The position numbers and the translations under genes are program-made. From contig NC_019790.1 of NCBI RefSeq assembly GCF_000317835.1, positions 1 to 64,000 on the forward strand: 64,000 nucleotides of DNA, in the 5' to 3' direction. This document shows positions 46,553 to 53,897 of this stretch, piece by piece (the first letter of the stretch is position 1; each line of letters opens with the position of its first letter). The notes below the pieces were generated by a model that had not been told where the DNA came from, made no database searches, and saw only the letters and a program-made list of their open reading frames with translations. The stretch is from Deinococcus peraridilitoris DSM 19664. GTDB taxonomy: Bacteria; Deinococcota; Deinococci; Deinococcales; Deinococcaceae.

Positions 46553-48325
46553 ATGACCGCACCCGCAGCACAACTCACCACCCTGCCCCAACTCCGCCTC
46601 ACCCACCCCACCGAAACCACCCCATCGGACGTAACGCTGGTTCCCTGGTCCAGCCTGCGCCGCAGTGAATACAACCCTCGCAAGACCTTCGACGACAAAA
46701 CTCTCTTTGAACTCGCCACCGACATTCACCACAAAGGCATCCTGCAAAACCTCGTCGTCCGACCCCACCCCACCGAAGACGGCGCTTTTGAGATCGCCGC
46801 AGGTGAGCGCCGTTACCGCGCCGTAGGGCTGCTGGTCGATGGCCTGGAACTCGTGGACGAGAACGGCGGCGAAAGTACCGTCCTGAAAGTCGGCGCGGAC
46901 TACCTGATGCCCGTGAAAGTGCAGCCCCTGACGGACCTGCAACTGCTGGAGATCGCCACCACCGAGAACCTCCAGCGTGACCAGATGAGTCCACTGGACG
47001 AAGCAGACGCCTTTGCGCGTCTGTACGCCCTGGACATGCAGCCCGACGAGATTGCGACGCGCTTCGGGTACAGCCTTCGTACCGTCGAGCAACGCCTGAT
47101 TCTTGCCAAAGGGCTTGGGAAGGATGGCCGCAAGCTCCTCAGCAACGGCACCATTTCTCTTGCTCAGGCGCAGGTGCTGTCCCAGACCAGCGGCAAACTC
47201 AAGCAGCACTTACTCAATCTCGTCCGGGACAATCCGGCCCATTACACCGCCGACCAGCTCCGCAAGCTCACCACTCAGGGAAGACTCTTGGTCGAGAATG
47301 CCATGTTCGATGTGGCCGCATCAGGGCTGAGTGTGATTGAAGATCTGTGGGGCGTCACGCCTTCGTACTTCAAGGACAGCGAAAAAGCCCTGGCACTCCA
47401 GGCCGCAGCCATCGAGGAACTGGCGGAAAGCGAACGCGCTTCCCTGGACTGGGCTTTTGTAGACGTACTCCCGACAGAGGGCTATATCACCAGCCTGCCG
47501 TGGCAGCAGTACCGCCACTATGGACCCGACAGCATGAAGGGCCTGGTGCTCTGCTACCACACCCACACCGGGGAACTCAAACGCCACGAAGGTGTCATCC
47601 GTGAAGCAGAAGCGAAGGCGGCAGAGCGGAACGCTGAAGCCGAACGACGCACCAAAGACCGAGCCGAAAGCGGCCCCAAGGAAACACCGATCAGGGATGA
47701 CGCGCACTACATCGGCCACGTCTCCCGCGCCCGCGCTCTGTGGGGTCAGCTGGCACAGGACCATAAGCGCTGCCTCGTACTGACCATCCAGGCGTTTTTC
47801 GAACATAGCCACGAGATCACCCTGCGAGCCACTCACGCGCCGAAAATTGGTGACCTGCTGCCTGAAATCGACGCGATGGTGAAGCGCTGGACTGTGGAAC
47901 GTCCTGATCTGTTCAAGAGCTACGTGCCGTGCAGCATGATCGTGGAGAAGCGCGGCAATGACCTGCACGACGCCCTGATGGGACTGGAACTCGATCAGCT
48001 GCTGGAACTGCTGGCCTTCCACACGCATGACCAGTTGCACCACTGGGGAAACGTCCGCACCCGCCCTGGTCGTCTCGCTAACCATGTCGCTCAGGCCATT
48101 GAAGCGGACAAGCGACTGACCTGTGAATGGCAGGTGACTGCGCCTTACCTGAACGCCCATACCACCGCGCAGCTGAGTGCGTTGATCGCCACGATGCCAG
48201 AGGAATTGCGTCCCTCTATCGCCCCAGGCAGTACGAAGAAGGAAAGCGTTGCTCGCATCCTTGAGAAAGCTGCTGCCCTTCAGCAAGCCGGGTGGGTGCC
48301 TGACCTCGTGCAGTTCAAAGCCTGA
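46553..48325 (+). CDS. ParB/Srx-fold protein, large
   Basis: A 590-residue protein. Residues 28-160 form the ParB nuclease/CTPase-like domain: VPWSSLRRSEYNPRKTFDDK, GERRYRAV (84-91) and ATTENLQRDQMSPLDEADAF. The following helix-turn-helix reads DMQPDEIATRFGYSLRTVEQ, RLILAKGLGKDGRKLL. The long C-terminal part (350-590) is helical and unlike chromosomal ParB. AAAGGAG precedes the ATG directly after the leader hairpin. It could spread at a partition site or regulate backbone promoters; it is not next to parA, which has its own small partner. Confidence 0.85.
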   Translation: MTAPAAQLTTLPQLRLTHPTETTPSDVTLVPWSSLRRSEYNPRKTFDDKTLFELATDIHHKGILQNLVVRPHPTEDGAFEIAAGERRYRAVGLLVDGLELVDENGGESTVLKVGADYLMPVKVQPLTDLQLLEIATTENLQRDQMSPLDEADAFARLYALDMQPDEIATRFGYSLRTVEQRLILAKGLGKDGRKLLSNGTISLAQAQVLSQTSGKLKQHLLNLVRDNPAHYTADQLRKLTTQGRLLVENAMFDVAASGLSVIEDLWGVTPSYFKDSEKALALQAAAIEELAESERASLDWAFVDVLPTEGYITSLPWQQYRHYGPDSMKGLVLCYHTHTGELKRHEGVIREAEAKAAERNAEAERRTKDRAESGPKETPIRDDAHYIGHVSRARALWGQLAQDHKRCLVLTIQAFFEHSHEITLRATHAPKIGDLLPEIDAMVKRWTVERPDLFKSYVPCSMIVEKRGNDLHDALMGLELDQLLELLAFHTHDQLHHWGNVRTRPGRLANHVAQAIEADKRLTCEWQVTAPYLNAHTTAQLSALIATMPEELRPSIAPGSTKKESVARILEKAAALQQAGWVPDLVQFKA

Positions 48326-48381
48326 CCTATCAGCCAGGGCCGTTCACGCGCCCCCACTCATTCCTCGCGTCGAGGTGCGCC

Positions 48382-48747
48382 ATGACCATGACAGAAGCAT
48401 CCATGACCTTTCAGGAGAAGCTGGACCGTTACGCCACCCTGCGAGACACCATTCAAGGGCTGGAGGCCGAAAAGGACGAGCTTGGCAAGCAGATCAAGCT
48501 GGAACTGGAAGCAGGAGAATACGCGGAAACGGAACTGTACCGGCCTGTGGTGAGGGTTTCGCGGGTGGTGTCGTATCCGCTGGAGCGGTTCCGGGAAGTG
48601 TTTGGGGATGCGGCTGCGCTGGAAGTGGCGAGCATTGACCGGAAGCGGGTGGAGGAGCTGGCGAAGGCAGGGGATCTGGACGCGGAGCAGCTGAAGGGCA
48701 TGGCTCAGGTGCAGGTGCGAAAGAGTCTGGTTCTGGAGCCTCGTTGA
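48382..48747 (+). CDS. Small coiled-coil protein
   Basis: A 121-residue acidic protein. Residues 8-50 form a coiled coil (KLDRYATLRDTIQGLEAEKD, ELGKQIKLELEAG), followed by AETELYRPVVRVSRVVSYPL and a helical end (RKRVEELAKAGDLDAEQLKG). It resembles small phage and plasmid proteins of unknown function. GAGGTG lies before the ATG, 56 bases after the parB-like gene, so the two are probably co-transcribed. Confidence 0.65.
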   Translation: MTMTEASMTFQEKLDRYATLRDTIQGLEAEKDELGKQIKLELEAGEYAETELYRPVVRVSRVVSYPLERFREVFGDAAALEVASIDRKRVEELAKAGDLDAEQLKGMAQVQVRKSLVLEPR

Positions 48748-48806
48748 ATTCTTGCCCTGGAGGCCAGTGCTGATGTGGCCTGGCCTTCGTTCTGGACGGT
48801 GTTTTC

Positions 48807-48838
48807 TTGACTTCTTAGTATATTTCCGATATACTAAG
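48807..48838 (+). promoter_or_regulatory. Backbone promoter/operator C (primase)
   Basis: -35 TTGACT (48807-48812), 17 bases, -10 TATACT (48830-48835). The operator is the best in the set: CTTAGTATAT (48814-48823), TTCCG, ATATACTAAG (48829-48838), a perfect inverted repeat. There are no iterons and no leader hairpin; AGGAGG follows directly. Confidence 0.82.
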
Positions 48839-48854
48839 GGATAGGAGGAAGCCA

Positions 48855-49889
48855 ATGACACATGCAGCCCCCACCCGCTTCCAGCACAATAGACCCATCA
48901 GTCACACGCCACACGACCTCCTGCGAACCGCCCAGCACTACGTCGAAGCTGGCCTGAGCATCATCCCCGTAGGCGTGAACGGCAACTACGCCAAGCAGCC
49001 ACACTACGAGGCCCTCAAGAAAACCGATCACTGCTACTGGGATGACGGCCGCCGCAAATGGGTGGCCACCTGGATGGCCTTCCGCGAACGACTGCCCACC
49101 CAAAGCGAACTGCACGACTGGTTCATCACCCATGGAGCACAGGGCATGGCGATGGTCACCGGGGAGATCTCCGGACTCGTTGCGCTGGACTTCGACAAAG
49201 GAGCCGGGGTGAAGGCGATGCACCGCCTGGGCATCGAGCCACACGTTCGCAGCGCAAGCGGTGGGTATCACGCCTACGTCCGGCATCCCGGCTGGCCGGT
49301 AGCCACCACCAACAGCAACAGCAAGCAGAGCCTGCCTGCAGGCGTGGACGTGCGGGGCGACGGTGGCCTGGTCGTGCTGCCGCCCACCGTGACAGACGTG
49401 GGCCGGTACGAGCGGCTCTCCACCAAGAAGCTGGTGAACCGGCTGGCCATTCCAGAGGTTGTGGAGCTGGCCGGGCAGACGTACCGCCTGCGTGAGCTGC
49501 TGGGCCTGGAGCGCGCGCCGGAGGTAACGCAGGATGAACCTCGTGTGGCTGCGCGTGCCCCGATCTTCAGTGATCCCAGCCAGGAGGATGCGGAGCGCGT
49601 GCGGGTGGATTACCTGGTGCTGGTCGAGCGTGCCTTGAGCCTGACCGGGAGCCGTGGCCGGAATGACGCGGGTTTCTGGCTGGCCTGTCAGTTGCGGGAT
49701 AACGGTTTTGCGCTGAGTGAAGCGCTGGAGGTCGGTCCGTACTGGCTGTCGTTGCTGCCTATGACGAATACCAAGGGGGAGCGGGAGGCGTATGTGCTGG
49801 CGCATTTCGAGGCTTCGGTGCGGAGTGCTTTTCGGCGGGTTCCGGTGGGGCGGGGTTCGACGCCGTGGGTGAAGGGCTTTGGGCGCTGA
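48855..49889 (+). CDS. Prim-Pol (archaeo-eukaryotic primase) domain protein
   Basis: A 344-residue protein. The Prim-Pol domain covers about 25-215: PVGVNGNYAKQPHYEALKKT, MVTGEISGLVALDFDKGAGV with the catalytic Asp112 and Asp114, and VRSASGGYHAYVRHPGW with the conserved His. The C-terminal 120 residues are helical (NDAGFWLACQLRDNGFALSE) without helicase motifs. Such proteins start DNA replication on plasmids and phages. It is the best candidate replication protein here, since no classical Rep protein was found. Confidence 0.85.
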   Translation: MTHAAPTRFQHNRPISHTPHDLLRTAQHYVEAGLSIIPVGVNGNYAKQPHYEALKKTDHCYWDDGRRKWVATWMAFRERLPTQSELHDWFITHGAQGMAMVTGEISGLVALDFDKGAGVKAMHRLGIEPHVRSASGGYHAYVRHPGWPVATTNSNSKQSLPAGVDVRGDGGLVVLPPTVTDVGRYERLSTKKLVNRLAIPEVVELAGQTYRLRELLGLERAPEVTQDEPRVAARAPIFSDPSQEDAERVRVDYLVLVERALSLTGSRGRNDAGFWLACQLRDNGFALSEALEVGPYWLSLLPMTNTKGEREAYVLAHFEASVRSAFRRVPVGRGSTPWVKGFGR

Positions 49890-49901
49890 TGGGCGATTTT
49901 C

Positions 49902-49933
49902 TTGATTTTTTAGTATGTTAAAAATATAGTAAG
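49902..49933 (+). promoter_or_regulatory. Backbone promoter/operator D
   Basis: -35 TTGATT (49902-49907), 17 bases, -10 TATAGT (49925-49930). The operator at 49909-49933 has arms TTTAGTATGT and ATATAGTAAG. No iterons precede it. Confidence 0.75.
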
Positions 49934-49938
49934 TAATA

Positions 49939-49967
49939 TAGGAAGTACCATCCACACCGGCTTCCTA
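49939..49967 (+). ncRNA. 5' leader hairpin D
   Basis: TAGGAAG pairs perfectly with CTTCCTA around TACCATCCACACCGG. ACACGAAAGGAGCG and the ATG follow. Confidence 0.68.
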
Positions 49968-49986
49968 CACGAAAGGAGCGAACACC

Positions 49987-50214
49987 ATGACCCTCACCCC
50001 AGCGCAGCGCGGCCAACGAGGCGGACAACGCAGCGTCAAGCGACACGGCCACATCCACATGGAAAGCATCGGACGCCAAGGCTTCCACACCACCGTGGAA
50101 CGCGACTACGCCGCAGACGTCCGGGCCTACATGGCCGCCCTCCGCAAACGCCAGGGAAATGGAGTGCAACTCCAGAACGACCCGCGCCTGCTCTGCCCGG
50201 TCGCAGCAGCGTGA
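49987..50214 (+). CDS. Small KGG/stress-like protein
   Basis: A 75-residue basic protein: TPAQRGQRGGQRSVKRHGHI, HMESIGRQGFHTTVERDYAA, DVRAYMAALRKRQ. The pattern GQRGG..RHGxxHMxxIGRxGF is like the Gly-Gly repeats of small general-stress (KGG/con-10) proteins and related plasmid proteins. Function is unknown. The regulated promoter, hairpin and AAAGGAG make it a firm gene. Confidence 0.72.
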   Translation: MTLTPAQRGQRGGQRSVKRHGHIHMESIGRQGFHTTVERDYAADVRAYMAALRKRQGNGVQLQNDPRLLCPVAAA

Positions 50215-50455
50215 ATGACGAATGGGCGGCCAAAAGCCGCCCATCGCTGAAACACCCCGCACCTGGTTTCCACACCCGCAAGGCGCTCACTAGGAAGTTG
50301 AAAAAGGAGCGATCCAAACCAACTTCCGTCCTCTTAACCTAGCATGCGTCAACGCCGCTGGAAAGGACTCAAACCCGATGATGCGCGTCCCCAGCACCCT
50401 GTCTTCAGGGCCACCGCCAAACTTTGCCAAACTCAAGTTTCTGCATACTAAGGGC

Positions 50456-50857
50456 ATGCCCCACAAGTCCGGTATCCTGCCCGAAGTTCTCAAGTCATAC
50501 CCTGCGCTTGACAAGCTCACCTGGCTGTACGTCCGTGACCACCCTGGAACCCTCCACGTGCAGGACATGGCCGACCACTACGGCCACCACTTCCAGACCA
50601 TGGCCGCCAGCTTACGGCTGCTCAAACAGAACGGCCTGGTCATCGAAACGAAGGAGAAAACCTTCTCGCCGGGCGAAGGCCGCGATGCAGGCGCGTACCG
50701 CGTGGCGACCGACGAGGAACTGGCGCACGCCAAACCCTACGACGCCACCATGAAAGCGCGAGGCAAGAATGCCGCTGCGATGGCGAACCGGGGCACCTCC
50801 AGCTCAGAAGGTACAGCCAGGCCGGACCGACGAAAGAAGGGAAGCAGTGATGGATGA
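50456..50857 (+). CDS. Winged-helix DNA-binding protein
   Basis: A 133-residue protein: ILPEVLKSYPALDKLTWLYV, HPGTLHVQDMADHYGHHFQT, MAASLRLLKQNGLVIETKEK and a wing around FSPGEGRDAGAYRV, then a basic disordered tail. The ATG at 50456 is preceded six bases upstream by CATACT, and CATACTAAG there repeats the right arm of the backbone operator. A longer start at 50378 is open but less likely. It is a candidate for the regulator of the backbone promoters, which is inference from that half-site and its fold. Confidence 0.65.
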   Translation: MPHKSGILPEVLKSYPALDKLTWLYVRDHPGTLHVQDMADHYGHHFQTMAASLRLLKQNGLVIETKEKTFSPGEGRDAGAYRVATDEELAHAKPYDATMKARGKNAAAMANRGTSSSEGTARPDRRKKGSSDG

Positions 50858-51335
50858 CCACGAAACGTAGCACTCCAACTACGCATTCACGTCCGACGCT
50901 GATCCGTTCTAGGCGCTGCTGAAGCGAAGCGGGTACTCTTCCGAAGAAGCCCAGGCGCTCACTGCAGCAATACGCCGCTCAAATCACACCGCATCGCCCG
51001 GCACCACTTATGGCCACCAGCAACCCGAAGACCTCGCGCACATCTGGTACAGCGCGCGGCAAGCGGGCAGCCAGAAGATCGTGCTCGAAGTCGAAGTTGA
51101 AGCCCAGCGGCAAGACGAGGACGACGGGCACATCAACGTCCGGGTCCTCGATGTGAAGAACTGGCCCGAAGTCCGCCTGGACGGCAATCCTGTCCTCGAA
51201 GACGCGGTTAAACAAGGCGCTCTGGACCTGAGCACCTGGACTCAAACCAGTGCCAGGAAGCACCTGAGCGACCTCGCGCCCGCCTTCCAGATTCCAGAGT
51301 TCCCTGCTGAATCTGGAGCAACACCTGAACAGTGA
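50850..51335 (+). pseudogene. Backbone gene with two amber codons
   Basis: From ATG at 50850 (overlapping the previous stop) the frame reads MDDHET, TAG, HSNYAFTSDADPF, TAG, then 140 open codons: ALLKRSGYSSEEAQALTAAI, EDLAHIWYSARQAGSQKIVL, NVRVLDVKNWPEVRLDGNPV. The two nonsense codons (50868 and 50910) are both TAG. No later start with a ribosome binding site was found. The family is unknown. Confidence 0.55.
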
Positions 51336-51477
51336 AATCACTGAGCGGCGCAAGGAACTGGCACGTGAACTGGGCAACCCAGACTCCTGGGAAGAAACGG
51401 TCAAGGACCTGTGCCGTGAAGGGCCACGCTGGCAGGAAGCGCCGGCCGGTGACCAGCCCAGCAAGGAGCTGAACTGA
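51305..51477 (+). pseudogene. Short coding remnant in another frame
   Basis: Overlapping the end of the previous frame is LLNLEQHLNSEITERRKELA, RELGNPDSWEETVKDLCREG, then a stop just before the next ATG. It reads like a real protein C terminus but has no start of its own, so it is either a frameshifted end of the previous gene or a broken small gene. Confidence 0.4.
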
Positions 51478-51961
51478 TGCGCGGCGAGCCCTTCCGGATC
51501 TCAGGTGGTGCGCGGTCCCACCTGCCTGAGCATCACGTGACGCTGCTGGAGCGGTGGGTGAACAAAGGCTGACGGTCCATCGAGCCGAGTCAGCTCAGTG
51601 GGTTTCATTTTGCGTTGCTGACGGGCGCTTACCCTACAGCGGCCGCACGGGCGGACTCTGGTGCCCTCGCGGTGCTCGGCGAGCTGCTGCGGGTGATGCA
51701 AGCGGAGTTCCCTGCGGGGGTGTTGCGCAGGTGCAGCGCTGGGCTGGTCTGCAGTGTGATGAGGAAGGGTTGGTTCAGCCGGAGACCCGAGAGGAGCGCA
51801 TTGTGCGGCTGGCCGCTGAGCTGCTGGAGCCTGCCCCGACATGGTTCTTGTTTGGCAGTACTGTCACTTTTGCGAAGCGTGCTCGCCTCCTGAGGGAACT
51901 CTACAGAGTGATTGACGAAGGCTCGCGCACTGGTGGGGCGCAGCTTGGCCCGTACTTCTGA
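51477..51961 (+). pseudogene. Backbone gene with nonsense codon and frameshift
   Basis: ATG at 51477 opens MRGEPFRISGGARSHLPEHH and reaches TGA at 51570. The same frame goes on RSIEPSQLSGFHFALLTGAY, LAVLGELLRVMQAEFPAG. Near 51715 the coding frame shifts and continues VQRWAGLQCDEEGLVQPETR, EERIVRLAAELLEPAPTWFL to a stop at 51961. About 160 residues if repaired; family unknown. Confidence 0.55.
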
Positions 51962-52054
51962 GGGTGAGAGTCCGCAGGAAGAGGCTGTATTTCTGAGTTG
52001 AGGAATTGACGTTGCGAGCGAGTGGCAGCGGGTTGAGTTGAAGAATCAAGTTTC

Positions 52055-52127
52055 GGTAAACCAGTAAACCGGTATACGGTGTCGCTGGGTTTTTATTGAC
52101 TTCTTTGTATGTTAAAAGTATACTAAG
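52055..52127 (+). promoter_or_regulatory. Backbone promoter/operator E
   Basis: Inverted iterons GGTAAACCAGTAAACCGG (52055-52072), -35 TTGACT (52096-52101), 17 bases, -10 TATACT (52119-52124). The operator at 52103-52127 has arms CTTTGTATGT and GTATACTAAG. Confidence 0.78.
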
Positions 52128-52130
52128 TGC

Positions 52131-52165
52131 GTAGGTGAAGTACCTTCCACACCCACTTCTCCTAC
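52131..52165 (+). ncRNA. 5' leader hairpin E
   Basis: GTAGGTGAAGT pairs with ACTTCTCCTAC (ten of eleven, one T-T mismatch) around ACCTTCCACACCC. AGCAAAGGAGCG and the ATG follow. This is the longest stem of the set. Confidence 0.7.
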
Positions 52166-52181
52166 AGCAAAGGAGCGACAG

Positions 52182-52643
52182 ATGACCCAGCTTCGCAGAC
52201 AACCCAAACCCGGCCTCATCTACCAGCACGGCGAAGGAGAAGGCTTCACCCGCCTCACCCTCAACGCCAACCTCACCATCACCATCGAACAAGGCAGCAC
52301 CACGCGCACCCTCGAAGTTGCCAGCCTCAAAGACATCCTCCCCACCTGGGCACAGCGCTGCTACCAAGCCACCCGCGGCGAACTCACCGGCCTCAAGCTT
52401 GGCGAAGTCGGCAAACGTATGGCGCGCAAATACGCCGAGAAAACCGGAGCCCTCGGCGCACCCCGCGCCGCGAAGATGCATCACCAGCTCCAGAAGCTCG
52501 GTATTCCCGCCCGCGCTCACTACGAACTGTGCAGCCAAGTGCTCGGACGCCCCGTCCTGAGCCTCGCCACCCTCACCGAAGACGAAGCCCGCCGCGCCTG
52601 GTACTACGCCCGCCACGAGTACACCAGCCGCAACAGGGCCTGA
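52182..52643 (+). CDS. Hypothetical plasmid protein
   Basis: A 153-residue basic protein. The N-terminal half is beta-rich (PGLIYQHGEGEGFTRLTLNA, NLTITIEQGSTTRTLEVASL); the C-terminal half is helical (GEVGKRMARKYAEKTGALGA, MHHQLQKLGIPARAHYELCS, LTEDEARRAWYYARHEYTSR). I do not recognise a family. The regulated promoter, leader hairpin and AAAGGAG show that it is expressed with the backbone set. Confidence 0.7.
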   Translation: MTQLRRQPKPGLIYQHGEGEGFTRLTLNANLTITIEQGSTTRTLEVASLKDILPTWAQRCYQATRGELTGLKLGEVGKRMARKYAEKTGALGAPRAAKMHHQLQKLGIPARAHYELCSQVLGRPVLSLATLTEDEARRAWYYARHEYTSRNRA

Positions 52644-52699
52644 GTCACAGCACGCCCTGCCTCAATCCCAGAGGCAGGGCACCCGGAGAGGAGCGCCAC

Positions 52700-52816
52700 A
52701 TGCCCAGAAGCAAAGCGCTGCAGATGTACGTCATCCGCACGGCTGGTCAGCAAGTCGCCACTATCCACGCCCGCAACCATCAGCAGGCGTATAGACTTGC
52801 TGCTCAACGAAGTTGA
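52700..52816 (+). CDS. Very small protein
   Basis: A 38-codon frame: PRSKALQMYVIRTAGQQVAT, IHARNHQQAYRLAAQRS. GGAGAGGAGCG precedes the ATG, and it follows the 52182 gene by 56 bases. The VIRTAG..VAxIxARNxxQAYRLAA pattern looks like a folded strand-helix unit, so it may be real. Function unknown. Confidence 0.5.
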   Translation: MPRSKALQMYVIRTAGQQVATIHARNHQQAYRLAAQRS

Positions 52817-52993
52817 CCGTCAATGCGATCGAGTCCTACGGAACAAGCCCCTACCAGCTTCCTTTCGTGGAGCAGAAGAGTGCATGACCGCCATTGCCCC
52901 CGCCGTGAACGCCTCCGCGATCCAGCTGGGCAGGACGGGGGAACGACGCCGAGTCGCCTCAAGCCGACTCCGACCGTCCCGCCATGGAGTAAG
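52817..52993. other. Non-coding gap
   Basis: About 180 bases before the second leader block; nothing recognisable. Confidence 0.35.
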
Positions 52994-53250
52994 GAGTGGT
53001 GCTCGCTTCGCTTGTGCTGTATTTTTGTTTTCCTCTACCGCAGCGTAGCCACGTGCTCGCTGCAGTCAAGGGAAATCGCCTTAACTTCCGCTGCGCGCGT
53101 CGCTTCGCTTTGCTCAGCGGCGGCCGCCGGGAAATGTAGGGGAAGGGCTGTAAAGATTTGAAGGCTCTCGGCGTGTTGAGCCCCACCGGGAGGGATGTTT
53201 CGGCTGTGAGTCGAGCCCGAGGGGCGCCGCTTCGCGCGCGTTTAATTTTG
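52994..53250. repeat. Duplicated leader block, copy 2
   Basis: Aligns with 43776-44070 in the same order and orientation, shorter by about 40 bases. It again runs directly into iterons and a regulated promoter. The shared GTTGAGCCCCACCGGGAGGG and CGGCTGTG parts are best conserved. Confidence 0.65.
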
Positions 53251-53316
53251 CTGGTTTACCGTTTTACCGTCTTACTGGCTTTTCTTGACATCTTAGTGTG
53301 TTAAAACTATAATAAG
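53250..53316 (+). promoter_or_regulatory. Backbone promoter/operator F (J-domain gene)
   Basis: Iterons GCTGGTTTACCG, TTTTACCG, TCTTACTGGC (53250-53279), -35 TTGACA (53285-53290), 17 bases, -10 TATAAT (53308-53313), the strongest hexamers in the set. The operator at 53292-53316 has arms CTTAGTGTGT and CTATAATAAG. Confidence 0.78.
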
Positions 53317-53320
53317 TGGC

Positions 53321-53351
53321 GTAGGGAGCACCATCCACACCCGCTCCCTAC
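53321..53351 (+). ncRNA. 5' leader hairpin F
   Basis: GTAGGGAGC pairs perfectly with GCTCCCTAC around ACCATCCACACCC. GCAAAGGAGCGCG and the ATG follow. Confidence 0.72.
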
Positions 53352-53364
53352 GCAAAGGAGCGCG

Positions 53365-53853
53365 ATGCACTACTTCCAGAACGCCCAGAACGCCGACCAG
53401 CTCAAAACCGAATATCGTCAGCTCTGCAAGACCTACCACCCCGACAAAGGCGGCACCACCGAACAGATGCAGGCGATCAATGCCGCTTACGAAAAGCTCA
53501 TGGCGCAATTCCTGAGCGGCAAAAGCGTCGATGAATACGGCAAAGGCAAGTTCTACAAGAGCCGCGAGGAAGAAGCCGAAGTAGAAGCCCGCGTACAGGA
53601 AGCCATCCAGAAAGTCGCGCACCTGGACGGTATTGAGCTGGAAATCATCGGCGCATGGGTCTGGGCCAGCGGCGACACCAAAACCCACAAGGACGCGCTC
53701 AAAGAAGCCGGGTACTGGTGGATGCACAAGCGGGGCATGTGGGCCTTCAAAGGCAAGGCCAGCAGCGGGCGCGGTGAGCTGACGCTTGAAGAAATGCGCG
53801 AGCGTCACGGGTCCGAGCGAGTCCATACCCGCACCCGTTCCCTGTACGCCTGA
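53365..53853 (+). CDS. J-domain protein
   Basis: A 162-residue protein. Residues 1-50 are a short J domain with the essential HPD: LKTEYRQLCKTYHPDKGGTT, EQMQAINAAYEKLM. The rest (EEAEVEARVQEAIQKVAHLD, EIIGAWVWASGDTKTHKDAL, KEAGYWWMHKRGMWAFKGKA) matches the C-terminal region of phage and plasmid J-domain proteins. It would recruit DnaK, perhaps for replication-complex remodelling. It has the strongest regulated promoter of the region. Confidence 0.85.
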   Translation: MHYFQNAQNADQLKTEYRQLCKTYHPDKGGTTEQMQAINAAYEKLMAQFLSGKSVDEYGKGKFYKSREEEAEVEARVQEAIQKVAHLDGIELEIIGAWVWASGDTKTHKDALKEAGYWWMHKRGMWAFKGKASSGRGELTLEEMRERHGSERVHTRTRSLYA

Positions 53854-53897
53854 AATCCCACTGAGCCGCTTCAGGGCGGCCCACCCCAAGGAGCGCC

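Noticed and set aside
44105..53316. Backbone operator as a copy of the Deinococcus radiation/desiccation response motif
   Set aside because: That motif is a TTATGTCATTGACATAA-type palindrome; the sites here have different arms (CTTAGTATAT) and a fixed place over the -10.
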